This document shows, in pieces, positions 41,679 through 53,320 of a stretch of DNA of 64,000 nt (the stretch's first letter is position 1; the number at the start of each line of letters is the position of its first letter). A model generated the notes under the pieces. That model was not told the origin of the DNA. It did not search any database and saw only the letters and a program-made list of their open reading frames with translations. Source of the DNA: Doryteuthis pealeii (Eukaryota; Mollusca; Cephalopoda; Myopsida; Loliginidae). Position numbers and translations under genes: made by a program. Where the stretch lies: contig CM042157.1 of assembly GCA_023376005.1 (NCBI GenBank), forward strand, positions 17,553,102-17,617,101, read 5' to 3'.

Positions 41679-43064
41679 GTACCACCAATTTGACCCTGTG
41701 CAATTTACCCCCCCTACATTTAACACAATGAAACTTGCAGAAAAATTAATATTTTCTTGAAAATTTTTTTCCATTCGAAAGAAAAATCATGAAATAAACT
41801 CCTGATGATTTTTTAAATTTTTTATCAGCATAGGAAAATAATGAAATTATGATTGAAAAACAATGTTTTCATTTTTGCACTGTTAAATCAACTGAAATTT
41901 AACGTAGCTAAAAACAAGTTACGATAAGAGGATTTTTTAAAAATTCTATGAAAAATCAATTAATGGTCCGATTTCACGAAAATTTCCATAAATGTTTACC
42001 ATTGGATGTAAATACATCTGAAATAGTTTTTTTCTAAAATATATTAGGGGAAATATTTTTTACGATGTCTATCACCCCCCTATTTTATTTTATGAGATAA
42101 AAAAAAATGATGTGGAAAAAAATTTGGTACTTTTTTTCTATAAAGATAAGAGTCTGAATAACTATATCAATGAAATTGTATAACGTACCGAATTATAGTT
42201 TTTTTAGGAAAAAATAATGAAATCGGAAATAAAAAGTGCAAAAAAAATGTCATAATATTAATATTTGAAAACTTTTTTTTTTCTTATGTAATTGGTATGT
42301 ACTATATTCTATTAAATTGTCAAAAAAAAAAATTTTTTTTTAAGAAATTAATTTTTACGAGATTTTCAATCTTTTGTGTGATTAAATATTTTTGTTTTCT
42401 GCGTGAAATAAATTAAATATTTTTTTTTCCTGTGGAAAAAAATCAAAATTTTCACGGATATTTAAAAACATGAATTTTAGAATTCAGGTGAACTAAAAGT
42501 TGGTCCGATCCGTGCTCGATTAATATTTTAAAAAGAATTTGTAATTTTTGTTGTTGAATAGTAATGTGTGATCCTTAGAATGTACGGAAGAGCATTGCTG
42601 ACATTTGTTTTACAAAGAGACGAGACGCTTCTAAGTAACCAAAGATTGTTCCTGTTAGGCTGACAGTGTTAGCGTGAAAAAATTATTTTATTTAACTTTT
42701 TTCAATAATTAAAATAAAAAGTAAGTATAATAGATTATTTTATCAGTTTTTCTCTTAGAAAAAATATTCAAATTTTCATTCCATACTTTTACGGGTTATC
42801 GTAAAAGGGAAATAATTAGTAACTTTTCTGTCTATATTACGGTCTGAAAATTACCCTTTCGCATGTAATTCGGGCAGGTTTGTTTATTTTTTAAGATAAC
42901 GATGTAATTTTCCCCAATCGGATAATTTGATCTTTGAATTAACTATTTTTCTTTGTAACAACCCTGTACGATCTTTTTTTTACGAGATTTTTGATAAACA
43001 AAGTTCGGAAATATCTATTTCCGTTTTATTCAAGATGGCATAAACGGTCTGGTGGTACCTATTG
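41679..43064. mobile_element. TIR DNA element of 1.4 kb, no transposase seen
   Basis: Ends ataggtaccacca (41679-41691) and tggtggtacctat (43052-43064) are perfect 13-bp inverted repeats. The interior is AT-rich with many T/A runs and no open frame above about 60 codons. The flanks on both sides are the same local repeat (gtactaatatttatcattta), consistent with insertion into it. Confidence 0.72.
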
Positions 43065-43305
43065 TACTAATATTTATAATTTAATAAATGATAAATATTT
43101 AGTACAATTGATTGTACATTTTATATTAATAAATGACATTTATTAATATAAAATGTACAATTGTACTAATATTTATCATTTATTAATATAAAATGTAGTT
43201 TAATATCAGATATTCATTAAGGTGAAGTTTAATATTTAATACTTAATTATAATAGTGCACTTGGAAAATAGTTATGGTAATATTCAAAATCATATAGAAA
43301 TGTAA

Positions 43306-43341
<36 letters not shown>

Positions 43342-45257
43342 TAAGCTTAGATAAGATATGACAGACACAAGGCCAAACGTATGGAGCGCCCAGTAAAAAT
43401 CGAACTCACTAACAATGATCTGCTAAATGTATTATTTACATTGAAGATCCAGTTATAAATAAGTTTTAACCACTGTCTTCTTTTTATTGATGAACTTTTA
43501 CGCACCCAATTTTTTTTTAAGAGTCCAATCTTAAAAGGCAGCAATAAATTATTTTTCCAATCTCCAATCCCTCATCCGGAAAGTGGTAATTTTTTAAATG
43601 TTTAAATTGTGAATTAATAGGGGTACGGTTTAGTTTCTGGTTAATTATTAATTATGTCTCAAAAAAAAAAAAAAAAAAAGATTTCGTTGTGATTATGTGG
43701 TGGTGGTGGTGGAAATAAACATGGCTGCTCTTTTAAAGATTTGATGTTGTTTATTTTTTGCGTAAAAAGTTCATAAATAAAAAAAATGACAATGAAAGTT
43801 ATTATCTGGATTGTGATTGTAAATATTACTTTAAAGTATAATTTTTCTTATGGCAATACCGCAGCCATTTTCCTAGTGTGCTAAATACTTCTTTTTTATA
43901 TACATTAAAACGAATTCAGTCATTGTTTTTGTTTTTTGTTTGTTTTTTTTACTAACAAGTACAGTACACTAAGTACAAGTACGAAGAAGAAAAAAAGTAA
44001 TACAAGTTTATTCCTTTAAACAGTGGATCCAGAATATAAATCCTCCTGATGAATATAAAAAACTTTTTCTTAAATAAAATCTCAAAATATGTTTACTAAA
44101 AAAGAAAAAAAAAAACATCTTTTTACTTACGTTAACTAGAAACTTGTTTTAGTGTTTACTAATCAAAATTAAGACGTTGTTATCAGCAAAATATCTTTAT
44201 CATTCATTTACTCCCTTTTTTTCTCTTTTTAATGACAAGATACAGAAAAAAATACAAAAAATAATTTTAAATAAGAAAGTTTTCAACATTCTTTTATGTT
44301 ACATACTAAATTTTTAAAACTCATTTTCATGGTTAGCTAGATCTGAAAAAATATTCCTTAGAAAAAGACATTTTTTTTTAAGTCAATTTTTTTTTTTCGA
44401 TAAGGAGTAAATAGTTAAATAAATTCATCTATTTTTTCTGTGATTCATGCTAACTAAATGTCTAAATATTCCCAAAAACTATTTATCAGCAAACATTATT
44501 TAAAAAGTGTCAAACTAAAAAAACAAAAATATACGAAGTCGTAAAGTGGGGGATCAGTTATTAAATATAATCAGTAACAAATCTGGACCCCCACTTTATA
44601 AACACCTATAATTTTCAAGAAAATACCGATAAACATGAATCGTAATTATATGACATGTCAATCTGGGGTTAGTTAATTCGTAAGTTAACTTTAAAAATAC
44701 CGTTTTTAATAATTCAATTCGTAAAACTAACTTTTTTTTTTACATTAATGACGTGAACCTACCATATTTTCTTTTTATTATCAACATACAAGCTTACCTG
44801 TTGTTAATTATTTTCCGTTCTGAAGGTCTACGTAGCCATTATATTCCAAATTGATAAAATAAAAAGATGCGGAATTCCATTGAAATGTTTGTAGGAAAAA
44901 TAATTCTTTTAGGTAAGAAACTTAAACGTAATACACAACTTTATCATCCATCAGCGAAGACCAGACGAGACCAGTCGATAAAAAAAAGTACGATATGCGG
45001 CTTCGTGTTAGAAACATCCGGTGACTAAAAATATAATACAAAACTTTTTTCTCACATAAAAGAGGGTCATATTTATTGATTTTAAACATTATTTTATTGA
45101 ATTCATTTTAATGCGATGTTTTTAAAGCTTAATGATGAATTTCCTGGCATAGAAGTGCGGTTGCTAATGCAGCAAGCGAAAATGTTAGCTCTTCGTTAAT
45201 AGTTACCTGCCCTTGTTTAATTCATTCTCATCTACCTCAAAGAGCGTAAACTACGAT
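43065..45257. other. AT-rich sequence without recognised repeats
   Basis: Local repeats at 43065-43240, (ATT)n at 43309-43337, (TGG)n at 43697-43712. Two YY1-like motifs face each other at 43723 (aaacatggctgct) and 43861 (gcagccattttcc). A perfect minus-strand donor (aacaacag then gtaagc) is at 44797/44798. This may hold an upstream ARMH3 exon, but nothing proves it. Confidence 0.4.
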
Positions 45258-45600
45258 ATATCGTCGTGTAATGGTTAGCAGGCTAGTCTCGCAGATCCAT
45301 TATTACTGAATAGTGTGCTCGATCCTCGCTGGGTGCCACATACTTTCGACCGTGTGTCACATCCTATTCGTGGCGAAAAGTTTGGGTAAATAACAACTAA
45401 AATTGGAACTAAAAAGTGTGCCTCGGTAATTGGGAGAAGGAGTTTAGCAAACTCTTATTTCTCTCATAGTTACTTTACTACGATCGGGCATGTCACGTGG
45501 TGTAATGGTTAACAAGCTAGGTTAGCTGACCATTGATTCTCACAAAACGCCCCAGACTTTCTGACCTTGTGCCACATATAAGCTAGGCTTAGAAAATTAC
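45258..45600 (+). repeat. Two SINE family D copies
   Basis: 45260-45380: atcgtcgtgtaatggttagc, gtgtgctcgatcctcgctgg. 45488-45590: cacgtggtgtaatggttaac, truncated. Confidence 0.75.
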
Positions 45601-45685
45601 AAGAACTCAGGCCGATCCCATTACAATAGCTATGTAAAGAATGTCGGTATTTATCAAACGCATATTCAATTAGGTTTAGAAATAC

Positions 45686-46430
45686 TAGCAAAAAGAAAAC
45701 ACCCCCTGGGCGGTGTAAAAATTAATTTTCGAAAGATATTGGCTGGGGGAGTGGGAGTTAAAAAATTCAATGTTATAGGGTTTGTATCATAAGTAATTTG
45801 GATTGGTTTGGTTTGTTTTGTTTTACGGCATATCAACCTCAGTGGGTCATTTAATGCCAATAAAGTTTTGAAATAAATCAATTCTTAATGCATTATACAA
45901 TTTTTTTATAAATACATTTTTCTATTTAACCCATAGATGGGACCCTAACAGGTACTACCACTCCGGGTCAGAGTGGACCAGGGAGCAATGGTGATGAATG
46001 GGGTGCTCCACATTCCCCAAACCTCCAAAACTGGAACCTCACCATCAGATAGAGTTTAACGTCATTCCCAGGACATGTAGACCCGCAGCCACATATGATA
46101 AAGAGGGGTTGGAGCTTGCCATAAAGGCAATAGGGTTGGAAAATCATATAGGTGTTAGGGCTTGACGTGACCAGCCGATTGATCGGAGGGGGCCTCTCCG
46201 ACCGCCCGTCTAGCCCAAGATAGGGCCAAAGTGGAGTATTGCAGGTCATGAACTGCTCATCCACCTGGGTTTTATCCTTAAGCATCAGAGGTCGCCACCC
46301 ACAGCCAACAGGTGGCCCCATTGCGGGAGTCTTACCCCTCTGCAGAGGTGCAGTCGGTGCATTCTAACGCCCCAGCCGACAGGGCGGTATCATAAGTAAG
46401 GAAAATCATCAAATATATTAAAGAAATATA
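45686..46430 (+). repeat. Family Q copy split by a SINE B
   Basis: Q starts tactagcaaaaagaaaacac and resumes after the insert with ggaaaatcatcaaatatatt. The break lies within tatcataagtaa, the duplicated site. Confidence 0.85.
45785..46399 (-). repeat. Full-length SINE family B with 12-bp duplication
   Basis: Element 45797-46387. Exact duplication tatcataagtaa at 45785-45796 and 46388-46399. The 5' end (minus strand) is ccgccctgtcggctgggg and the 3' tail is aaaacaaaccaaaccaatcc. This copy defines both ends of the family. Confidence 0.93.
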
Positions 46431-47053
46431 GGGTTAGTTTAATGGGAAAATAAATAAATAATTTGGGTTCTGTTTTTTCTGGGTCACCCATGTTACTCAA
46501 ATAGGAAATAACCAAAATAGATATCTCTCCTGATTCACAAATTTATTAAATACACCCTCTCACCAACAAAACTTCAGAACAGATTCTAATTTATTAAGAA
46601 ATGTAACAACAAACGGATATTCATCTGACAATAGCTTTAAAAAAATGAACGAAATAAGTTTCTGCGCATAGGCTTGACGCAAGCTTCTGGATGTGGGGGA
46701 CAAATTTGCAAACAATCAAAATAGTCCTTTTGTTATTTTTTTAATATTTTTTTCAACCAATCATAACCCCACCCCACCCCACAAAAAAAAAATACTTATC
46801 CATAGTTATAAAAGCGGCTGACTAAAAGTCGCGAAGGTACTTGACTCCAGCACTGGTACACAGCGTCACTCTTTCGGGCATGATCAAAGGACTACTGAAC
46901 TTGCGGACCCACGCCACATACCCACGTCACACACAACCAAGTCGTCGGCCAAGAAACAGACTTTCACCTCCTAACTTACTCTCACTTCACCGAGTAAAAA
47001 ATAAAAATAATTTTTTTTTAAAAGACTTATCTCCACATTTCCAAATTTTGTTC
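46428..47053. other. Spacer with a MITE J fragment
   Basis: 46430-46510 holds J-like pieces (gggttagtttaatgggaaaa, then aggaaataacc). Nothing else is recognised up to the LINE insertion. Confidence 0.4.
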
Positions 47054-47584
47054 ATTTTTAAATCATCATCATCATGTCGGGCTGTCAGTGCGGATATCCA
47101 TGACAATCTCTCTCCATCCGTCCCTATCGCTCATCATTCTCGGGAGGTCCTCTATGCAGCATCCTGTATCTGCACAGAGCAATAAATAAATTAACGATCA
47201 TATGGAAATCCAATATCACAGACAAGTTAAAGAGACAGTTCTTCCAGGCCGTTGTCGTGTAAGTACTGCTGTATGGCTGCACCACCTAGACCCTAACGAA
47301 GGGATTAGAGAATAAACTAGACAGGATCTGCACAAGAATGCTGTGGGTGATCCTGAACAAGACGTGGAAACAACACCCTACGAGAAAACAGCTGTACGGT
47401 CAGCTGCCACATATCACCCAAACCACCCGAGTAAGACAGACAAGACCCGCGGGACACTGCTGGAGAAGCAAGGACGAACTCATAAGCGACGCCCTCCTGT
47501 GGAAGCCAGCACATGGACATGCCAGTGTGGGACGACCAGCAAAGACGTACATTGATCAGCTCTGTGCGGATACAGATTTTTAAA
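47054..47584 (-). mobile_element. LINE insertion with 5' inversion (twin priming)
   Basis: A 3' segment (47063-47180) reads leftward: LCADTGCCIEDLPRMMSDRD then GWREIVMDIRTDSPT and a stop, followed by an (ATG)n-type tail. The adjoining 47182-47575 reads rightward and encodes the region upstream of it, ending in DQLCADT. The whole is flanked by atttttaaa at 47054-47062 and 47576-47584. This is the expected product of twin-primed reverse transcription. Confidence 0.88.
47182..47575 (+). pseudogene. LINE reverse transcriptase C-terminal region, inverted part
   Basis: One frame with two stops encodes LKRQFFQAVVV, VLLYGCTT, LTKGLENKLDRICTRMLWVI, LNKTWKQHP, LYGQLPHI, GHCWRSKDELISDALLWKPA and HGHASVGRPAKTYIDQLCAD. 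This is the conserved tail region of non-LTR reverse transcriptase proteins (YGCTTW, GHCWR, GRP.KTY). Only stops and lack of the catalytic domain mark it dead. Confidence 0.88.
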
Positions 47585-47654
47585 CAAACGAAATTAATAT
47601 AATTTCTCTCGTCCGTTTTTCTTTTGCTACCATACATTTTCTTGTGATATATCA

Positions 47655-47765
47655 GTATGACAACCAGTCTAGAAGAAAGAAAACTCTAAATTTAAACCAG
47701 CTTTACTTCAATAAATAAAAAATGACCTTGGGCCACATCTTTTCCGTGCAAGACGGGTTGGGTTA
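47655..47765 (+). repeat. Diverged SINE family A fragment
   Basis: gacaaccagtctagaagaaa, then gaccttgggccacatctttt and gacgggttggg. Confidence 0.6.
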
Positions 47766-47877
47766 ATACCTACACCAAATAATTTTATATTCATTAGTCA
47801 TTTTCCACCATGTCGGTGGAGATTGGATATGCTGACAGCATCTTCTGCAGAGGGATAAGACCCCCAACCCTAAAAAA

Positions 47878-48082
47878 AGAAGTGCAATTATTTCCTATAA
47901 CCCCAACAAAGGGAACCACTCTTGACTGATAAATCATTTATTTATTTTCCCATTAACCTAACCCTAAACCCTAACCCTAACCCGGCTTCTTTTTTCCTAT
48001 TAGACCAATAAATAAATAATTTATCAGTCAAGAGTGGTTCCCCTTTGTTTATGTTGGAGTTATAGGAAATAACCAGGAGTGC
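47878..48082. mobile_element. Palindromic MITE family J, copy 3
   Basis: Element 47886-48074. Eight-base duplications agaagtgc (47878-47885) and aggagtgc (48075-48082) differ at one base. The centre has ccctaaaccctaaccctaac, the telomere-like motif. Confidence 0.85.
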
Positions 48083-48372
48083 CATGTGTATAACACTAAA
48101 CAGCATTTAGTGCCGAGTCTCTAGTTCTGGAGTTCTAAGAAGTGTGGAGTATCCTTTCATTGCCGTTACTCCTAGGTCCACACTGACCAGGAGTGGTAAT
48201 ACTTGTTAGGGTACACATCTATGGGTCAGATAAATATGTTTAAAAATTATTAGAAGCTGGCTTAGCTTAGTCGGTAGAACATTTGCCTAGGGATCACAAG
48301 ATTATGGGTTCCATACCAGTCCTTGCCAACCCAGCGCATGAGTAACACAGTTTGGGTAATTTGATCTGTTTG
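48083..48372 (+). repeat. Old SINE B and SINE C fragments
   Basis: 48110-48237 is SINE B (ggtccacactgaccaggagt). 48251-48372 is SINE C (cttagcttagtcggtagaac). Confidence 0.7.
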
Positions 48373-49581
48373 GTGAAGCATTTGGGAGCTTATATGATTA
48401 TAATAGTCTAAGTTAAAAGTGAGGTAAGGGTTAGCCCTGTGACACTATGGTTAAGTGAGAACCTGAACAGAAAAAAATAAATAAATAAAAATAGAATGTG
48501 TTAAGCCCAGGCATATGTATATGGGTGGGTTTTAAGGACACAAAAGATTGAGCAGTAAAGTTTAAGAGAATTGAACGGCCACCATGAAGTTAAGCTAGTT
48601 AGAGATAATAACTTTAGGTATCTATGTGTTAGAGAAAAAGCTGTTTTTATGAGAAAATCTCTTTTGATGAAATTAATGGTCCGAATAATGGAGACGCTCA
48701 GACCAAAAAAAAGTAATTGCTTTAATTTTAAGGGAAATCGCAAACAAAAAGTCTGAGATTAAAAGTATCGAATACCTGGGTGGTTGAATCCATGGGGGTG
48801 TGTAGAGGTGGAATTTACATATATTCAGCCAAGCTCCAGCACTGAGTAGCAGCAGATAGAAAATAGCCAGGTACCTACATCAGTGAAGTCAGTAATCAAC
48901 TTATAGTTAAAACAACTTTCTTACCAGCTGACATAGACCTAAGTATACACTACTCCACCACAAACTGCACAGAGTGTCACAACTTCCTCTATCATCAGTG
49001 TCCTACTATCAGACTTTGTGTTTTGTTTTGTTTTGTTTTGTTTTTTTATCCTTGTGAACCTGTCTCTGATTCGTGCCCTTCGAATCGGCCAGCACAGAAT
49101 ATTACAACGTTGGGGTCAGAGACATTGTGCAATTTAAGGTGCAGCGAGAGTAGACCGAGTATTGTCACAGCCCGAAGATTGGCTGTGTTGTTTATTAAAT
49201 AAAAAAAAAAGACTTAAGAAAAACAACAAGTCTTGTTGATTAAGTTATCTAAGCTTAAGAAATTGGTCTTGTGTCACATCCTGCTCGTGCGCGGGGGTGG
49301 GGTAAAAATGCATTTACGTTTTCCCTACCCACACGAATCAACTTCAAATCGCCGAATTCGATTATATTTTTCAGACACCCTTCACGTGGGAGGATCACGG
49401 GCGTCAAGTACGTCCCATCGTTGGTTACAGCTATTTTCTAAGAAATTTCCCATCAAGTCACGGTTAGGCGCTAGACATTGTGATGAATATTGACAAATAC
49501 AAAATAATACAATAGAATATAATGAAATAAAAAGAACAACTTATAAAACACGACACCTGTTTATTGATCGATTGATTTTAA
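48373..49581. other. Unassigned, partly LTR-like
   Basis: 49020-49245 has (gtttt)n, a block of higher GC and tgtttattaaataaa, like the end region of an LTR. A SINE A 3' scrap lies at 49253-49305. No gene recognised. Confidence 0.4.
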
Positions 49582-50395
49582 AGGCGTTCCGTCGTGATGA
49601 AATGGTTATCAACCTAGTGTCGCAGATGCATTACGACTAAATGGTAATGCCCCATTACTTGCGACCTTGTGTCACATCCTACCTGTGGCGAACAGGTTGG
49701 GAATAGAGGGCATCATATCGTGGTGTAATGGTCAGCAAGCTAGTAAGAGGAATTACGGGGTCGTAGGGAGCTCTTAATCTCCCGGTGGTCGACAATTGTT
49801 CCGGACAAAAGAAGAAAAACAACACAAGTGAAAAGTACACACATATATTAACAAAGGTACAAAATTGTTGCAAATTTTGATGGCATTTGCTACAAGACTT
49901 ATCTTGAGAGGTGAAATTACAGTTTGTAGGTGAATTAGTGCTAGAAAGGGATTCTACTCGCTGTGGTTGTAGAGTGCTGTAGAGACGCGTCCATCTTGGT
50001 CGGTTCTCGTCCGATAAGTGTTGGGGTTTGGTTTTGCCGCCAACAGCGTATGTTGGCGATTCGCCCCCTAGCGGCAGGTGATTCTACTATCGGTTTTCCG
50101 ATATTAGTCTCGCAGATCCATTACTACTGAATAGCGAGTTCGATCCTTGTTGGATACCCCATACTTGCGACCTTGTGTCACATCCTACCCGTGGCGAACA
50201 GGTTGGGTATAGAGAGCATCCCATCGTGGTGTAATGGTTAGTAAGCTAGTCTCGCTGCTCCATTACGGCAAAATAGCGAGTTCGATACTTGCGACCTTGT
50301 GTTACATCCTGGCCATGGTGAATGGCTTGGGTAAAAAGAGCATCCCATCGTGGTGAAACGGTTAGCAAGCTAGTCTCGCAGATCCATTACTATTT
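49582..50395 (+). repeat. Tandem cluster of SINE family D copies
   Basis: Four copies in a row, same strand: 49582-49709, 49710-50215 (interrupted), 50216-50337 and 50338-50395. Each has tcgtggtgtaatggttagca and, where complete, gcgagttcgatccttg then cttgcgaccttgtgtcacat. The spacing of about 125 bp and shared agagcatcccatcgtgg junctions suggest tandem amplification. Confidence 0.85.
49741..50108. mobile_element. 360-bp insertion within a SINE D copy
   Basis: Insert 49745-50104 between tagt (49741-49744) and tagt (50105-50108). It splits gcaagctag and tctcgcagatcc of family D. It contains gccgccaacagcgtatgttg, related to 60800-60835. Ends are not TG...CA, so the class is open. Confidence 0.65.
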
Positions 50396-50819
50396 AGTTA
50401 AAATAGGAAGTAAAGAATAAAATTACAGATATTTTGTCTTGTTAATGGATATCTTTTAAGATTTACCCCCGAGATTTTTGCTCATATTCATCAAGATAAA
50501 ATCAAACAATTAGAAATCAATAATACTAATCGCATATTAATTAAAATCAAAATTTTAATATCAATATGCAAATTAGCCTTTCTGTTCACACTGTAAACCA
50601 CTATTTTGTTGTATATATAAATACAATTGCATGTTATTAGTATACAGATATGATCAACAGTATTAATAATGTAAAACAATTTTATTAATAATTGAGGTTT
50701 AAATAAAAATAAAATCCTGGAGAATATGACGTAGAATAACTAAGGCAATTGTAACTTGAGTAGTAATGTAGTTTCGGTTACCGACAGAAAAACACACAAT
50801 CTCCATTATAATAAGAAGA
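50392..50819 (+). repeat. Dispersed family P, 3' two thirds
   Basis: Runs tatttagttaaaataggaag to cacaatctccattataataa, joined directly to a truncated SINE D copy. Confidence 0.75.
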
Positions 50820-51812
50820 TGTTAAACATGTGCTGTTATGTGAAGTGTTGTATATTTATGAGTATCGTCGTTTTTTAGACGGCTAGTGTGGGAACAGATT
50901 TTGAATTCAGGATTGTTGAAATTCAAATCTGAGCGGTTAGATGATTGATGTTCAGTGACATCAAGTTGAACCCCCCAACTTCCTGCCGCTTTGAAACTGT
51001 GGGAAAGAAGTTCAGTTAGCTTAGAGTTTATTAACCCGAGAGACGTCCTCATGTAAGCACGGAACGGCTTCACCCCGCATGCGGTTGAGAATCCTTGCTA
51101 GAGAGTTCTGGTTCTGGAATTAATAAAAATGTAATCACAAAAATACATGCCTTGCGGTGTCTCTATGAGAGCTAATGGCAATCTTGGCATAATCAGAATA
51201 ATCATCAACAGACCAGCATCTTGAAAAATCCGACTTATAGCAGAACTAGACCAGTCAACAAAAGACCAGTTAGAAAAAGTCATGAATATAGCTTCAGAAG
51301 ATAGAAACAAGAGAATAAGAGAATAAGAAATAACAGCCAGCTACACAAAAAGTAAGTAAAGATTAAATATGAGAGCATAGCTACGGATGTCCTTGTGACA
51401 GCAACACCCAGGCGAGGAATTAGTAATGACAGAGTCGACTGGTGAAGACACTTTTATTTAGGTAAATACGGGAGTTGTCACTTATCCTCCTGTTTCGCAA
51501 CTGGTCTTCAACATGAAACTACAATAAAATACAAAGGACTATGTAGTTTCTCTAATACACAACTAATGAAATCGAAAAAGAGGAGGATAAGCTCCGAGCT
51601 CGCACTTACCTTCTTGTCTACCCCAGTTCCTGCCACCAAAAGAATTCAAAACCAGCGGCACGCAAACATGTGACTTTTACCGGTGTCAAACGGTGCCTGT
51701 ACTCACGCAATAGGATGGCCGAACAAAACAAGGGAGATAATTATCTTGCATTTACAGCCCTTATAAGAAGAATAGAAACAGATCCATCTCTCCATATGTA
51801 TACCCTGCAGAA
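50820..51812. other. Unassigned, LTR-like or exon-like segment
   Basis: On the minus strand 51610-51710 ends gggtagacaagaag then gtaagtgcg, a perfect splice donor. It also contains tggtggcaggaactgggg, which looks like an LTR primer-binding region. aataaaa signals lie downstream near 51455 on the minus strand. An LTR-retrotransposon leader is the better explanation. Confidence 0.35.
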
Positions 51813-52039
51813 GAAATGGGGGACCCCTTTTTCTTTGCTGATTCATAAGTACATTTTTTCATTTTGTCAACGTCCGGTTGTTTGTTAGGGGTTATGATTA
51901 GGGATTAACGTTAGGGGTTAGTTTTATAATTAAAAAAACCCTCTAAAAATCGTCTGTTAACAAATGTATAAATGAAAAAATGTATTTATGAATCAGCAAA
52001 GCAAAAGGGGTGCCTAAAGGTCATGTGGTCCGAAATGGG
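51813..52039. mobile_element. Palindromic MITE family K, copy 2
   Basis: Element 51821-52031, exact 8-bp duplication gaaatggg at 51813-51820 and 52032-52039. The left arm has lost catatgacctttaggca. The centre has gttaggggttatgattaggg. Confidence 0.83.
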
Positions 52040-52286
52040 TATATAAAATAAGAAGTTGTTGAGGTAAGACCCCCCCCCTGTCAAGTAAACAGGAGGAGTA
52101 ATGTATCTCTTACATTAACGAGGACAAATGTTCAAAACGAGAGAAATAATGGGAGGTAAACTGTGAAAGTAAGGAATGCAATTCCTTCTCACTCCAAGTC
52201 AGACTGGTCGTGGGTGTAAAGATAATGAAGGGGTACTCCAAAACACCAATTTGTTGTATAAGTAGAATAGTGACCTGTCTCTTTGC

Positions 52287-52646
52287 ATAGGCTGAACAGA
52301 GTGATCTGCCCTTGACCAGACATATAATATAAATAGAGCCATGGTGATAGCCATTTGCAATTGTACTCTTGGCGTCTGAACACCACGGACAGTGTATTTC
52401 ATGCTTTATATTTATGAAGTAGACTTTCCAAATAATAAACACAAAAAGGATATATGCTAATTATCTATTGTCTAGGCTTAACAGAGTGATCTGCCCTTGA
52501 CCAGACATACAATATATATAAAGCCATGGTGGTTGCCATTTGCAATTGTACTCTTGACGTCTGAACACCACGGACCACGTCTTTATTTTTTTTAAAGAAG
52601 ACTATGCAAATAATGAACACAAAAAGGATATATCTTAATCATTTAT
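52287..52646. repeat. Tandem duplication, unit about 180 bp
   Basis: Unit 1 (52287-52471) and unit 2 (52472-52646) share aacagagtgatctgcccttg, ccatttgcaattgtactctt, gtctgaacaccacggac and aacacaaaaaggatatat. About 85% identity by eye. Confidence 0.85.
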
Positions 52647-53320
52647 TTAAAAAGTGATTTATTTCTCTTAAACTGAAAATCTGACATGTGCAAAAATATG
52701 TTGCACAATTTTTTCGTCGGCATTTTGTACATCCCGGTATATGTGGGGATTAAAATAAAAATATTTTTAAAATATCGGAAGAACCCTCCGAGCATGTGCG
52801 GGAAAACGGACCCACTTCCGACCCCAAGATAATCTCTCGGCCATTCGGAGTTAGGCCTTATCTGGTCGAGACACGACTACTGGCCAGAAAGGAAATTCCT
52901 TACCACGTGGTGGCTATGACCGGTGAATAAAGCTTAAATCATAAAACCACCTACTGTCTTTGTCTCTTTTCGTTCGCTCCTTGAATTCCTTCTTTTTCAG
53001 GGCAACCACCAAATAAGATGGGGTTAAAAGCAGACCTTTAGGAACACGCACTAGAAATAACAAGCTATTTTTTAAACCTAAAACGTTAAATCTCTTGCCA
53101 CCCCACACATGTAGGTGTTATTGTGAACTACCTTCAGGAATTCAAAATATCTGTGCAAATAGTGCGTGACATCATCAGTGATGGTGTTGTCAACACCCCC
53201 GCTACGCTCACGTAATATTTTTTTCAACAGCATTATCTTTTTTAATATGATCAACCAACTGCAGTTTAGAATAATTTAAAAGCTCCTATTTTATAAATGA
53301 TAAAACAGTTGTCATATTAT
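52647..53320. other. LTR-like segment shared with 57850-58090
   Basis: 52790-53030 and 57845-58085 share ctctcggccattcggagtta-type sequence, ccggtgaataaagc (an AATAAA signal), tgtctttgtctcttttcgtt and gcaaccaccaaataagatgg. Likely an LTR 3' part. No gene. Confidence 0.55.

Noticed and set aside
47938..47985. Telomere or subtelomere signal from CCCTAA repeats
   Set aside because: All such runs lie in the centres of palindromic MITEs with 8-bp duplications, so they are not evidence for a chromosome end or fusion.
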